Positions 45,982 through 58,539 are shown, counted from the stretch's first letter. The stretch: 64,000 nt of DNA from Climacium dendroides (GCA_950106755.1 OX467083.1:43414555-43478554), one strand, 5' to 3'. Notes: generated by a model from the letters alone, not told the origin. Translations and numbers: made by a program.

Positions 45982-47378
45982 TCAATAGATTGGAACGCAG
46001 CACTTGCTCACGCTGTCGTACTTGGTGCCAGCCTTGCACTGCTGTCCGCACACGCCGGCGCTGCCATGGCCAACCCAAAGCAATCCACACAATGTCAGGC
46101 TCTACAAAAGTATTGCACAGCACGCAGGTTTATTCACTACGATCGAGCGACCTAGCTAACTAGTAGCACCTCGCCATGGAATGCATCGACCGATCTTGAC
46201 TCGAAGGAAACTAGATAACCTCAAAAGGCACTATCACGGCATGCGGGATTGCGGGATGATGCATCGGAAAACCAGTAAGCCAACAAGCTAGCACGATCGA
46301 ACTCAGCAGTGATCATGTGGTATAATTATTCACTCATTTTGCTAGCTACGACTAATCTCCAATCATCAAGCAACCATGACGGATCTGTAGTATATCAGTC
46401 AGAAAGCTCTCATTGCAAAACCACGAAGAGATCTGCCGATGAGCACAATGCATACCTGCAGGTGGCCTCGCCGCCCTTCAGGGTCACGGGGCAGCAGTAG
46501 CCGCACTTGCCGCAGTTGAAGATGTCATTGCTCAAGCTCTTCTCGCAGCCATTCTTCCAGATGTTGCCGTCGCAGTTGCCATACCCGGGCTTGCACTCGG
46601 GCTCGCAGCACTTGCCGGACTTGCAAAGGGTCACGGCGTTCGGGACCTGCTTGCAGCAATTGCCGCACTTGCCGCAGTTCAAGGGGTCGCTCAACAAGCT
46701 CTTCTCACACCCGTTCTTCCAGATGTTGCCGTCGCAGTTGCCGTACCCGGTCTTGCACTCGGGAGGGCAACACTTGCCGGACTTGCAGGGGGTCACGGCG
46801 TTCGGAACCTGCTTGCAGCAGTTGCCGCACTTGCCGCAGTTCAAGGGGTCGCTCAGCAAGCTCTTCTCGCACCCGTTCTTCCAGATGTTGCCATCGCAGT
46901 TGCCATAGCCGGGATTGCACACGGGCTCGCAGCACTTGCCGTACTTGCAGGGGGTCACGGCGTTCGCTACCGGCTTGCAGCAGTTGCCGCACTTGCCGCA
47001 GTTCTTCGGGTCCGTGAAGATGTTCGTCTCACACCCGGGCACGCGGGGCTTGCAGTCCGCCAAGCCCGTCGGGCACTTGGTCCACGCATCCGCGCTACCT
47101 GCACATTGCAATGTAAGTACAGTCGCGACTGATCGAACGTACAGGCCTAGGTTCGCCACACACACGTACAGGTCATCCTGCCGACTCTACTGATAGTCAT
47201 TGGCATGACGGAAAGAGGAACCGTTGCGTTTCCGAACCGAACCACCACGCTGGAGACGGACAGACAGACGGGAAAAATTGAACGGGCGACGTGACGTACC
47301 AATGAAGAGCACTGCCAAGGTGGCAGCCAACACTAGCATGGTGGCAAGTGTCTGCGCTGATCGCCGAGAGGTCGCCAT
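45982..47378 (-). CDS. Cysteine-rich secreted STIG1-like repeat protein, copy A
   Basis: Predicted extracellular protein. Exons: 47,378-47,300; 47,098-46,456; 46,060-45,982 (79+643+79 nt, 266 aa, stop TGA). Residues 1 to about 26 form a signal peptide with a hydrophobic core (MLVLAATLAVLF). The mature part has NCGKCG motifs at cysteines 60, 114, 168 and 222, a 54-residue period. GNCDGNIWKNGCE begins at 92, 146 and 200. Further pairs CKxGKCC lie between, and the C-terminal exon adds a last Cys group ending KCCVPIY. The NGCE…NCGxCGxxC pattern is that of plant STIG1-type proteins and also of Cys-rich repeats in some bacteria; a molecular role is not known. GC-rich coding sequence in AT-rich surroundings. 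Inverted partner at 60,463-62,093; the repeat exons encode the same protein. Confidence 0.87.
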
Positions 47379-47533
47379 TGCCGAGCTGAGAATGGCAGGT
47401 TTGCGCCCACTTCGTCAATGGATACCGATCGACAGTGGATAGGAGGGGAGCAAACTAGAGCGAACAGGATCACAGATGCACAGGCAGGCTGCTGGGATGC
47501 TGGTACGGTGATATCTGGGACCAGCCGAAGTCC

Positions 47534-47547
47534 GCCTTAAGTAGTGA
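47534..47547 (-). promoter_or_regulatory. Putative core promoter element of STIG1-like copy A
   Basis: On the minus strand this reads TCACTACTTAAGGC, identical to the motif before copy B at 60,297-60,310. It ends 155 bases before the ATG here and 152 before it there. The surrounding bases differ. The TACTTAAG core could act as a weak TATA-type element. Confidence 0.5.
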
Positions 47548-50500
47548 TTGCGAGGTCAGTCACTGTTCTTGGGTCGAGTAATTTTCAAGTGCTGTGCGCT
47601 GGCGCTCGTTAGTTTTATTTCGTCGACGTCATAGTGTAGGATGTTAATTACTGGATGAATTTCACTCAAAGTCGCCAACCGCAGGGCTGGCATTTGGATC
47701 CTATGCTGGAATTTGAATGAGGTCGATCGCGGGTAAAATTTAATGTTCGCGTCCATGGTTGTTCGGGATCGACAGCATGACGCACGTGGCTGCCCTCAAA
47801 TACAGTCGAATATCACGAATTCCCTGGGGCACGATCGATGCCCGCGGGCACCATGGAAGGTCAATACGAAAATTTTGCTTCGAAACTGAGTTGTGTCAAA
47901 ATGTCAACGTTTACTTTTGGCAGGTGCCCGGCCCGGAGTTAATTGCATCCTTCCGGCACTCCACTCAGCAAATATGGTAGCGCAGGCCGCAGGGTACGAT
48001 CGAGTGATAATCGGGTGGGCGGATGATATTTAAAATTACTTGAGTTTGGCTGCGATGTGAAGGGAGCAATGTTCGGAGAGAACCGCTGGTTCATTTGTCG
48101 CCTGTCCCTTTCAGAGAATAGTTGGTTGGAGTGTGAAAAATGGGGATCCAAACTCGGACAAAAAATTGAGAGGATCTGCAAGTAGATTATCAGATAGTGT
48201 GCAAAAATTGTAATAGGTGAATACGTATCCGTGACTTTTATGAAATAGTTAGATTTTCGTTGCATGCAATTTTAAATTCAAGGGTAATATCCGGGTTGTG
48301 GAATGTTGGTATGTTCTTGGACAAGGTAGGTATTGCTTTAGGCTTGGAGTGCTTGGACAAGGTGAAGATGTTGCTTTAGGATTGCTCACGGTAGGCAACC
48401 CTTGCTCTATTTGGATTTGCTCGATGTAATGAAATTTGGAGTTCAATTTCAAAATAGCATGTCTTTAAAAGAGAGGATTGTAGCCTTCGCAAATTTGAAG
48501 TTCAAGTAAGAAAGTGTCTTGGTGAGAGTTTGATTCTAGAGGAATGAACCGGTAAATTTTAATATGGAGAGTATGCAATAGGTACCCTTGAAAAAAGGGG
48601 CAGCCCCCGAAAATTATCCGAACGCTCTAGGGCACCTTTGCAGTTAAATTTTCCAGTTTGCTGCACACCTGTCAATCTGGCTGTCCCGGAAGTCTGGTAT
48701 AAATTGCCATTTTCATTTTCGAGGCATAGCGGATAGTACTTCTGTACTCCGTAATATGTCTTCAGCTATCAGCTCTAGCGCTCCCGAGATTGGCTGAAAT
48801 TGAAATTCTATTGTCATAAAAATTTTCATATCAATGACAGTCTTGAGACTCGTATTCGAGAAGTTCGATATCTTGTTTTAGTTCACAACTCCAAGATTGT
48901 GACGTTTAAATGCCCAATGGCAGCTCTAATTGGAAAACTACGAAGTTATAGAAGAAATGTACGCCAAGCTAGAGGCTTCGGAATGAAACCGTCGGTGCGC
49001 GCCAATTCCACTGCAGTCTGCCGTACTTTCATCGATCGAATGTACTTAGGAGGTTATATTCAATTCAACTGACTCAATCATAGTGAGAGGGCAAAGCCAG
49101 GGGACTCCAGCTCAATTATCCCACCGCAATATTATTCGCCCACGAACTGAATGGTAACTTTTCGGAGGCTTCTGCCTGCGCTGGTAGCCGATACTCCAGT
49201 GCCGCGGAGCCTCCAAGATGACAGCTCATTACCACGGTGATCAATCGCATTTAGCTGGTTCCAATGGCCATACCTCCGAATCCTCATTTGGATGTGCATA
49301 AGTTATCTTTGATCGATGCAGCCTTATCTCCTCACTGTGCCTCGCATGGCATGCAAAAAGTCAACCAGGGTCCACGGTTAATCTGGTGTAGCATGTGCGA
49401 AAATATACACGGCCATATTAACTCACAGGCTGTCTTTCGCTCAACAATTCCAGTGCAGAGTCAGGGTCGGGATGCAGTGAACCGAACAAATAAGATTAAT
49501 CCGTCACCGTGGTGTACTCGAAATTCAAATGTTGTCAGAAGTCAACTGGCATCGGAAGGTCAAAGGCTCTGACTTCTGTCGCTGAGCGATTCATCTGCAG
49601 ATGAACGAATTATCAGACGTCCAGAAGCGAGTGTTATGGCGCGGGTTCGTTCATGCAATTGATCGCACATTTCAGATATTCGTTCATCCAATTCGCACCT
49701 TATCCCGAGCTCTACGGGCAATGATTGACTTCCAGATCATATTTCTGTCCTCGACCTGTGTCATGACCGTTTTATTACTCGTATTCGTTGCATATATAGA
49801 GTGAATCTTGAGTTCGTAATTTTGGAACGAAAATGATTGCACCGATAAGTTTAACCGAAGCGAAGAAAATCATGTTGGGTCTCGGAATGACAATTAAATC
49901 AATTGCTGAACTGTGCTGGACTATCCATCTAGGCCTAGTATCTGCACATGTAGATTTGATCTGTGATTCATGTGGGCTGTGGGGGCTGTGACAAGTTCCT
50001 GAAGCTCTGCCGTTGAATAGTGACTATAATTTGGGTGGTTCAGAGTGGCTAAATTACAAGAGTCACAATTTTTAGACTCTTGAATGGACCCTCAGACCTA
50101 CTCCTGTCATAGTTTTGAGAGATCCTTGGACTTGAATATCTCAAATTTTGTGATCATTCTGAACCCATCAAATACACCTAGGTGTTCTACATGACCATTC
50201 ATGCCTTCAATCGTGTACAGAATCTATGGACTGCAGTTTCATTCCTGCACTGAATGACTGAATGGTGGAGTAGTTCATTTGTAACTTGGAATTCTATTTC
50301 GAAAGCGATGACGTCGTTCACAGGGGGTAAAGCGGAGCGACATGATTACCCCTCCGTCCAGTTCGGGGATCAGTACGTTGGCAAGTTGCAAATTCAGTAG
50401 TACGTACCAGCAGTTTCTAAGGAAATTTTTGTTCAGAATGTCTGAACGTTATCCGCAGGAAGCGTACTTATTGAGTTTTGCGAGATATATTTTTCTGCGC

Positions 50501-51999
50501 CTCGCTGATAGGTGCTGCGAAAGAGCAAGTGCATAAAGTTTGGTCGGGCAGGCAACTATCGAATCGGTAAGATGGCTTTTGATGTAGTAATTGATGAAAT
50601 TAGTGGGAGAGTGTGTCGGATTTCCATGGTGAGGACCAACACTTCATCCATCCAAAAGCATGACTAGGGACGTTCAGTACATTAATCGTTTGGTACTGGA
50701 CGAATCAACTGCATATTCACACCATGAAGCACCGTCACGGTTACTCACCGAATTCCCTGCAGATGTCGACAGAATGCGTCTACCGAGGATGTCCTCAGCG
50801 CCATGCTCACTGTACGTGAGGCTAGCTAGACGTACTGCAAGGCGAAGAACTTGTCAACATAGGTGGTCCACTGACGTAATCATCACGAGGTAGCTACACA
50901 GTCGATATGCATTGTGCAGAGTCGATTAGATTGCAGCCTCTGCAACAATTGGCTATTGGGGAACTTGGGCCGGGTCGCCATGCCCGGTCGTTCCATTCAC
51001 GACCTCGGTGCACGTGAATGACATCAATTGTGAAGGACCAGGTCAGCGGTCACCTCGCATCCATGGAGGTGGCGACTTTGCATTCAGTCGATGAGTACTC
51101 AATCGTTTCAGGTAGATCCCAATCACAGGAAACTCATATCGCGTTCCCGGTGTTGATTCTCGGTGAGTCTCATATTTCCCTGTGTCTATGATATGAGTTT
51201 CCTGTGAATTCAAGTCGAATTTGAGCCCATGGTAAGCTCAGGTTTGTGTAGGGGGGGAATAAATGGGTCGTGAACGGCCATTGAACTCAAAGTAACAGTA
51301 ACAAATTACGGCGCGCAAGCTCGGAGTGGGGGCCAATCCAGCACAGAACATACAATCCGGATATAACTTATTGGTAGTTTGGTACTGCAGGGTGTCTGAC
51401 ATGGTGGACCTCGCCGGTACTAGTTCGGACTTCGGAGGCGACAAATTATCCAGAATAGCCAACTTATCCTGACGTACTCTGAAGGTGCTCCGATGATCTA
51501 CAGTACTGGTCTGGATAGTACTGGAGTACAACTTACCCAATTCAATTGGTGATGGTGACACAGCACAAGCACGCGACGGATCTAATTTCAGTTCCTCTAT
51601 TGTCGACTGTACTTGAATGCCGTAAGATGACGTGCTCTCTAAAATAAGACACACATCCAAATTGCTCGTCAGGTTGTGCCGGGCAGCTCGTTGACTTTGG
51701 TACCCTGACCGAGGGGGGGGGGCACACATTGACATTTTAATGGGAAAGAAATTGTAATATTGAGCCATCTCCCCAAGCGACGAGGCGGGGCGGAGCCGAG
51801 GACGGGAGGAAGACCAACAGTTGCTGGCTGGCTCTGCACTGAAGGAGACGAAGGAGGCGTTAATAAGTTAATTTGTATTGACATGCTGCTTTTGTTATTT
51901 CTGGAACAAATTGAATGAATCAATTGAAGAGGGATTAAAAGGAATGCAACATCAGCTCAAGGAGAAAGCACACAAACAAGAAGCTTGATTTGAGGATGT
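47548..51999. other. Mixed-composition region without recognised genes
   Basis: GC content is like that of the genic parts of the window, but no domain or exon chain could be built. Small frames seen: 48,800-49,072 (+, 90 aa), 49,264-49,572 (+, 102 aa), 49,601-49,804 (+, 67 aa ending in a hydrophobic segment) and 51,238-51,768 (-, 176 aa, running through a G10 tract). They may be chance frames, a non-coding transcript unit or gene relics. A hairpin-forming repeat is at 51,123-51,207. Confidence 0.45.
51123..51207. repeat. Inverted repeat, 18-bp perfect stem
   Basis: TCACAGGAAACTCATATC at 51,123-51,140 is exactly inverted at 51,190-51,207, with a 49-base loop. A transcript would form a stem-loop. 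The perfect part is short for a plant microRNA precursor, so a decayed mobile element or regulatory hairpin is as likely. Confidence 0.7.
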
Positions 52000-53238
52000 T
52001 TCAGCTGATAGAGTTATTGGGATTTACTCAGAAGATGAGTCAAACATTGCCACAAGGACAGACCTCGTGATGCACAAAGCTTTCTCAATTTTCATTCCAA
52101 GGCTTTGAATTGAAGGAGAAGAAGCTGTGCATTGATAAAAGCTGTCTTCAGGAAGTTTGAGGAGTTGCCTTACTCAAATAACAAACCAATTCTACAACAA
52201 AAGAGTATCTCCTAGTTCCTTGTTTAAATTTTGTCATACTTATTTCATGATACAAAATGCCATGCCCACTAGGTGAAAGTGTTAATCCTAAAGTTCCAAG
52301 GCCAATTTTTCATCAAAAATCACTCAAAAGTTATCTACCAATTCTATTACAAAGAGCAAATGTTTTTTTTTTAATATTGAATTGTAGGATCATGCATTGA
52401 TGAAGTACAAGAATGTGGGAAAGAAATTTCAAAAACTTTGATTGCATATATTGTAAAATATTTTTTTTAAATTTGATTTCATAGATTGCGCAATCAAAGT
52501 GGAGGAATGAAGGTCTTCTTGCACCTTCGGTGACTAGAATATAAGACTTTGAATCTTCTTCATTAAAAAAATTTTGCACAACAAATTTTGAGTTTTATGT
52601 TCAAGAATTGAGTGGAGAACGCAGAAAAAATATTAAAAAGAAATTTGATCTTTTTTTCTTAATAAACTGATAAATAGAATAGGTACTCAATAAAAGGACA
52701 AACTAAATCATTAATTGCTCTAAGATGGAATTGAAACACACTATCACCAATGGTGTGATTGTTTGTAATAAAGAACTTGAATTTTGTAGAACCTAACTTT
52801 TGGAAATTGTGAAAATTGAGTTAAAGAATAAATCTAATATATTATTTTCTAAAGAAAATGCAAGGATTGTTTGTAAAATGAGAAGGTTTGTACTTTTCCA
52901 AGTACCTTTTACATCACAAATCTAAATGGAATAAATTAAAGTTTTTCATAAAGAACAAAAATATAATTTTTGAGTCTAAAAAAATTAATGTTCGAAGCTT
53001 TTAAGTATTTTTTTCTACTTGACAAATTTTTTAGGGGGCTTATGGTGGCATAATCTTCAATTTCCAGTCATGGATTGAAATGAAAATTAATTACTAAATA
53101 ATTTAATGTATTGTTCTAACTATCTTTAAAAATAAATTCAAAATTCATATAAAAATTTGAGGTTATACAAGCCTAACCAATATCCTAAGTGTCATTTGAA
53201 TGAAATTTTAGAACTTTAAGACTTTAGAAGTTGATAGG

Positions 53239-53508
53239 CATTAGATGGGATTTGAGGCCTTTAGAAGGCCATGAGTTATCATGGCGGGGAACGCATTGTA
53301 GCAATGATAGAACAGTGATAGCGCAGTAGACTGACGTGGCCAAGACTCGACCACATCATTTTTGAAAGAAAAAAAATTTTAAAAAAATTTCAACTTTTTT
53401 TGGCATTCTAAGAACAAATTTTTAAAAGAAAATTCCCTGACAACTGGTTGTTCCCTTGCTGCGGGGGGGGGGGGCAGCGAGGAAATAGGCTTCAAATCCC
53501 ATCTAATG
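53239..53508. mobile_element. MITE-like element with 22-bp TIRs and a G12 tract
   Basis: CATTAGATGGGATTTGAGGCCT at 53,239-53,260 is the inverted copy of 53,487-53,508 with one mismatch. The 270-bp interior is more GC-rich than its surroundings and contains a run of 12 G at 53,463-53,474 bounded by CTGC and GCAG. No coding frame and no clear target duplication. Confidence 0.62.
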
Positions 53509-56426
53509 ATTTGATTTTCAAATCCCTTATCCAATTCAATGTAGTAGTTCAATGAATCAAAGTTTAACTATTGAACTTTGTAATCTTGAAAATTGCAACA
53601 AAACATTTAGTTTTATAAAGAACTGAAATTTTCTAATTTGATATGATATTAAATTTGTCAAGATTAATGATAAAAGAATTTCCTATCAAAAAAAATATAT
53701 GTGGAAAGGCCAAAATTGAATGAGTTTGAACAAGAGAGTCTAATAGTCTAGTTGTAATCTTACCATCACTTTTTTAAAGTACTGAATTTAAGCCCCATAC
53801 AATATCTAAAAATATTCCAAGGGTAAAAGAATTAAATACATTTTGAATTTGTTGCATTTAGGGTAGTGTAGAATTGAAAATATTGGAGCTTTTTAGAGAA
53901 AAAATTGGAGAATGAGTGTAATACTACAAATGTTGTGCACTCAAGAATTTAGGCACATGACAAAAATATAAAATTTATTAGCAAAACAAATGAATGGAGA
54001 TATTTAAAAAAATAGATACTTTGATGTTCAAACTAATAAAATAGTGATATCATTCAAAAATTTAAAAAACAAAACAAAAACATTTTTAAATCTTAAAAAT
54101 TAGACAAAGATGAGGCTTCAATTATTTTGCCAATAAAATATGTTTCCAAATGCCTACAAAAATATACACAAAGGAATCTTCTTTGCATGCAAGTGAGAAA
54201 GAAATAATTTACTATTTCAAGATGTTTTTAAACTTCTCAACAAGTAGATTGGAAGGCTATGCTTTTAAAATTTGAAATTTAGATTTAATTATTATTTTGG
54301 ATATTTTAGATGTATGATAGAAATCAAAAACAAGAAAACTATGAAACATGTAAAATTCTAAAAAAATGATTTTTTTCGTAGTACATGGATTTTTAAAATT
54401 ATCAAAAATATAAATTTCACTTTAGAACACTTTAGAATACTAAATATATCCAATAATAATTTCAACTGCATTCGACCAATAATCTCAAACTCATGCTAGC
54501 ATTTGAATTGGTTGTGCAATATTTAGCAAGTATTCTACATGAAAACAATTTAATTGTTTCATTCTTTCAATCCTATTAATTTAGAATAAAGCTAAAAATT
54601 GGATGAAATTTGTTGGTAAAATTTATACTTGTTCAAAGCAATTTTTTGTTTTCTATCTTGGAATCATCTTTTTTAAAAAGGACTTGAAATTAAATCATTA
54701 AAATTAAATTAAATCATTTAGAAAACTTGATGATACACATTTTACCAAAAAATATAAGAAATAGTTCATACTCAATTTCACTATAAAATTTAAAAATTGC
54801 CTCACAACTAATTCTAATAAATAAAAATAAATAAGAAAAATCTCATCAAATTTAAACTTGGGATAAAGAATTGCATAGTTTGACCAAATGTCAAATATTT
54901 TTAAAATAGTATCTCATATTTAAGTGATTTATCTATTTTCTTCAGTATCAATATGATAATATTTTAATTAAAAATAAGACTACAACGTTTTCAAATTATC
55001 TTAAGTTTGCATGCAATGCAAGCAATTGTAGGACTAAAAAGCATACATTGAGAGAGATATAATCATTTGTCTTAAATCATAACAAAATATGCCAATTAAA
55101 TATATAAATGACCAAAGTCTCTTTAGGTGGGCTCTTATGACTTCATTTTAGAGTGAATTTTTTAATTTTAAAAAAAAAATATTAAAGTACTAAATAAGTA
55201 TTCAAAAATTAATATTATTGATTTTTATTGGCACCTTGGAGCAAATAACATGCCACCATTGGTACAAACAATTCAAATTAGGGAATAATTGCAAGAAATA
55301 TTTGTAATTAACTAATTATTTTTTCACATTTATGAGAAAATTTTGTTATTTTATCATAACTTTTATATTACAACTCTAAAAGATTCAAAACTAACATTTG
55401 AAGTACTCAAGACAATGTTTACATAATAAAATGATTTTTTCATACAAATAAAAAATGTTTTATTGTTTTATTACAAATGCCTTCTAACTGGATGCTACTT
55501 TTGCAATTTGAATTTTTTTGAAGTACTTTCTATTCCTTCCTAAAAAATTGAATCTAAAAATTTGCATTTCAAAATTTGGATTTAAAGTCATAGTCAAAGA
55601 TTACAAATTTTATGTGTATATTTTAATAGGAAAATAATTATCCTTATTTTGCACCTAAAAGCTTTACTTTGTGTGAGTCTCAATGTGTGTATAAGAATCA
55701 TTCAATTTCAATTTCTTAAGATTTAATTAGTTGACTGGATTAACCTTTAAAATTTTCAATAAATATATATATTATGCATTCATTTTTATATTATACTTTT
55801 TTGCATTAGAAAAGTAATTTTGATGAATTTTTTTGACAAAACAATCATAGAGTTTTGTGGATTAAGAATAAGAATTGTGTATTTTGATTTTGCATTAGTT
55901 TATAAGTGCAATTGAACATTCAAAGGTCATAATTTAGTTTTAGCCTTCCAAATATGTTTGGTGGTTTATAAAATCTTGCATAATTTGAGTTTTACATGCC
56001 AAAATTTACTTAGGTTGACTAGTTTTTATAAAAAAACTATATTTACTATCTAATTGGCAATCTTATGAAAGTGATTGGAGATTGCATAAAATTTCATTAC
56101 ATTTTAGACAAACTTTCCAATAGAAGGTGCTAATTAAATACCTTCATAAATTCTTTGAAGGTATATTCATTTGAGTTTAATATGAAACATTTCACAAGAC
56201 ACAACACATGGCAAAAGTACACATGACAACAAATGAAGTTATTTAAAATTAAACAACATCACAAGGAATGTTGCATGTTTATATGATAGAGATTTTATGT
56301 CTTTCTAGGTATCATATAAAGATATGAGCCACTTGCAAATCAATTAAATGTTCCAATTTGAAGGTCCTATTTAGAAATATAAATTTTCTTATTTCAAGAT
56401 TCAACTTTTATGTAAATTTAAGTAAA

Positions 56427-56603
56427 TATGGGGAATTTCATTAAAATGGCAATATTCCATGTGCCATTTTCACAGTGTGCCATTCCTACATTTCAGACCG
56501 GGTGGTCTGAAATCTATTAGTGTACTAGATTTCAGACCGCCTGGTCTGAACTGTGGAATGTCAAAGTCGCAAAATATTTGCCATTTTAATGAAATTCCCC
56601 ATA
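56427..56603. mobile_element. Palindromic MITE with nested GGTCTGA palindromes
   Basis: Perfect 26-bp terminal inverted repeats: 56,427-56,452 (TATGGGGAATTTCATTAAAA then TGGCAA) and 56,578-56,603. Inside are two further palindromes, TTTCAGACCgggtGGTCTGAAA at 56,491-56,512 and TTTCAGACCgcctGGTCTGAA at 56,530-56,550, related to each other by the inversion. The whole 177 bp could fold into one long hairpin or a cruciform. The ends allow a TA duplication, as in Tc1/mariner-type MITEs, but TA is ambiguous here because the repeat itself is palindromic. Confidence 0.75.
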
Positions 56604-58393
56604 GGTATAATCAATATGATTTATAGATTTATAGATTTCAAAGTTTAAAGTCTAGCTAGTTTGTAGAATTTTGAAAGGATTTCATCTATTTTATTTAAAG
56701 ATTCTAAAACTCTAAATGCATCTAGGATATAGATTTTTGAAGTTCTAAAAATCAATCTAATTTTGTAGCATTCTAAAACTTCCAAAGGCTTAATGAATTA
56801 AAAATTTATAAAGCTCTTCAAACTCATAGAATCAAATTCATTGTTTATGAGTCATTTGCATCTTGTATAAAGCTATTGTACTATTAACAAGTATCTTTTG
56901 TAAAGACTATGGAATCTTATTTGTATCCACTAGTATTTTGTCTTAGTTTTTCATAGAAAAAGGGTATGTCAAGATTTCAATTTATAATAAATCTACTATA
57001 GTGGAGGCCCCCTAAAAAATGGTAATTTTTGAGAACTTGATGGTGATCATATTTCACCAAAAGAATGAGTTGAAAACCATTTTCAATGTTCAATACTCAA
57101 AAGTGTGTGCTAGAAAGCCCTATTTGCATTAACGTAGTTGACATTAAAAAAATCCAATTTTTAGATGCCCCTTACTAATAGAAAAATTTCAATTTGATTT
57201 AATCATTAATTATTTTGATTACTCCATAGTATATATGAAAGTCAAAACCCTTGAATATGAAAGCGTGACAAATCAACAAAATATAGTTTCAAATATAAAA
57301 TGATTTTATTAAATCTCTAAAAAAATAAGTAATACAATAACAATGGAAACATCCATCTATTTCTAATAAAAAAAAGTCAAGTTCATTAGACTCATGCTCT
57401 CATCTTGAGTAAGATGTTAATTTTCTAATTCTTTATTATGATGACCTTTTAGAATCAACTTGAATAAATAAAAACAATAATTTTTTCATTAATAATACAC
57501 AATAATTAGAATGAGGTCGCAAATAGTGAAAGGTTAATATGTATACAATGAAACTAGTAGAGACAATGAGATGTGTGTTAAAATATAATTTTTTTTTATA
57601 GAAATAGAGGATCTCATCATATCACTTGAATGTAAATAAATAACCATTATCCAAGTAAGGTTACTTATAGCTAACTTTTTCAATTCATTCTAAATAATTG
57701 ACTATTGCTTTTAAATGAAGGAAATTTAAGGCAAGTCAATGAAATTGATGAGACCCAAAATGACAATAAAGACTTGACTTTATATCCTAGTCAATCATGT
57801 CAAGCAAGCTCTAATAAGAGAGCACTATGTTTTTGCTCTAAATACAAGTTGATATTGCCAAGGCTGAACAATATGTACTAGTAAGAGGATAGGGCTATTT
57901 TACTACAATTCTACAAATGCGATTTCTTTGATGCTTGTTTTTAATTTGTTGAATGAAGATAATACAGTGAGTAACCTTTAAGAAAAGTAAACGATTTCTA
58001 ACTTAAAGGGCAAATTTTTTATTTTTTGAATTTATAAATTTTAATCAACTTAAATATTACAAAAAAAAAAATTTCAATATATCACATAATAAAATGATAA
58101 ATCAACATCATGTCAGAGGATATATAATGTAACTATGTAATAGTGAAGGATGCCACCATTGTCAAAATAAGATTAATTGTTTGATTTATGTTGAATACGG
58201 TGTCGTTTTAAGTTAATTGATAATTCATAGGATAATTCTTAGGATCAATGCAGCAAGAATGAGGCCTAAGATTGACTCTCTAGTAATAAGGTCCGTGATT
58301 CTTAATTTCTTAAAGGACAGATTGGTAACCTCTAAATTTTTCCTTTTGTGGCATTGTGACTTTGTATGACTAGTTGGTGTAAATAAATTTGAA

Positions 58394-58538
58394 AGCAATC
58401 ATTGGAAGTCAAACTACTATACAAGACCTCCCTTTTTCATGCAAAATTTTGAGAATGAATAGTTGCACTTATGTCCTACACAAAAAGAATTCTTTGTCAT
58501 TCATCAACCAAAAAATGGCTGGAGCTTCGTTTATGGGA
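58394..58538 (+). repeat. Single arm related to the 20.3-kb fold-back
   Basis: About 145 bp matching 20,341-20,486. Blocks shared include CATTGGAAGTCAAACTACTA, GAATAGTTGCA and TTCTTTGTCATTCAT. The opposite arm present at 20,102-20,230 is missing here. Confidence 0.65.
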
Positions 58539-58539
58539 T

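Larger units (their letters stand above)
52000..58390. other. Very AT-rich gene-free block
   Basis: About 6.4 kb of extremely AT-rich sequence with no open frame longer than about 80 codons and none with coding character. It contains two small inverted-repeat elements (53,239-53,508 and 56,427-56,603) and one inverted copy of the ATTTGGA-type core near 52,910. It separates the two STIG1-like copies. Confidence 0.7.

Noticed and set aside
46507..46908. Long open frames on the opposite strand and in other frames of both STIG1-like exons (also 61,153-61,554)
   Set aside because: A repeat whose unit length is a multiple of three keeps any stop-free shadow frame open through all units. The sense frame has signal peptide, ordered cysteines and splice sites.
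49264..49572. 102-codon plus-strand frame and attempted splice to 49,601
   Set aside because: Joining through the GT at 49,558 and the AG at 49,600 gives a frame that stops soon after, and no homology is recognised.
53280..53350. GC-richer patch considered as a tRNA gene
   Set aside because: No cloverleaf arms or GTTCGA-type T loop could be drawn; it is the interior of the TIR element.
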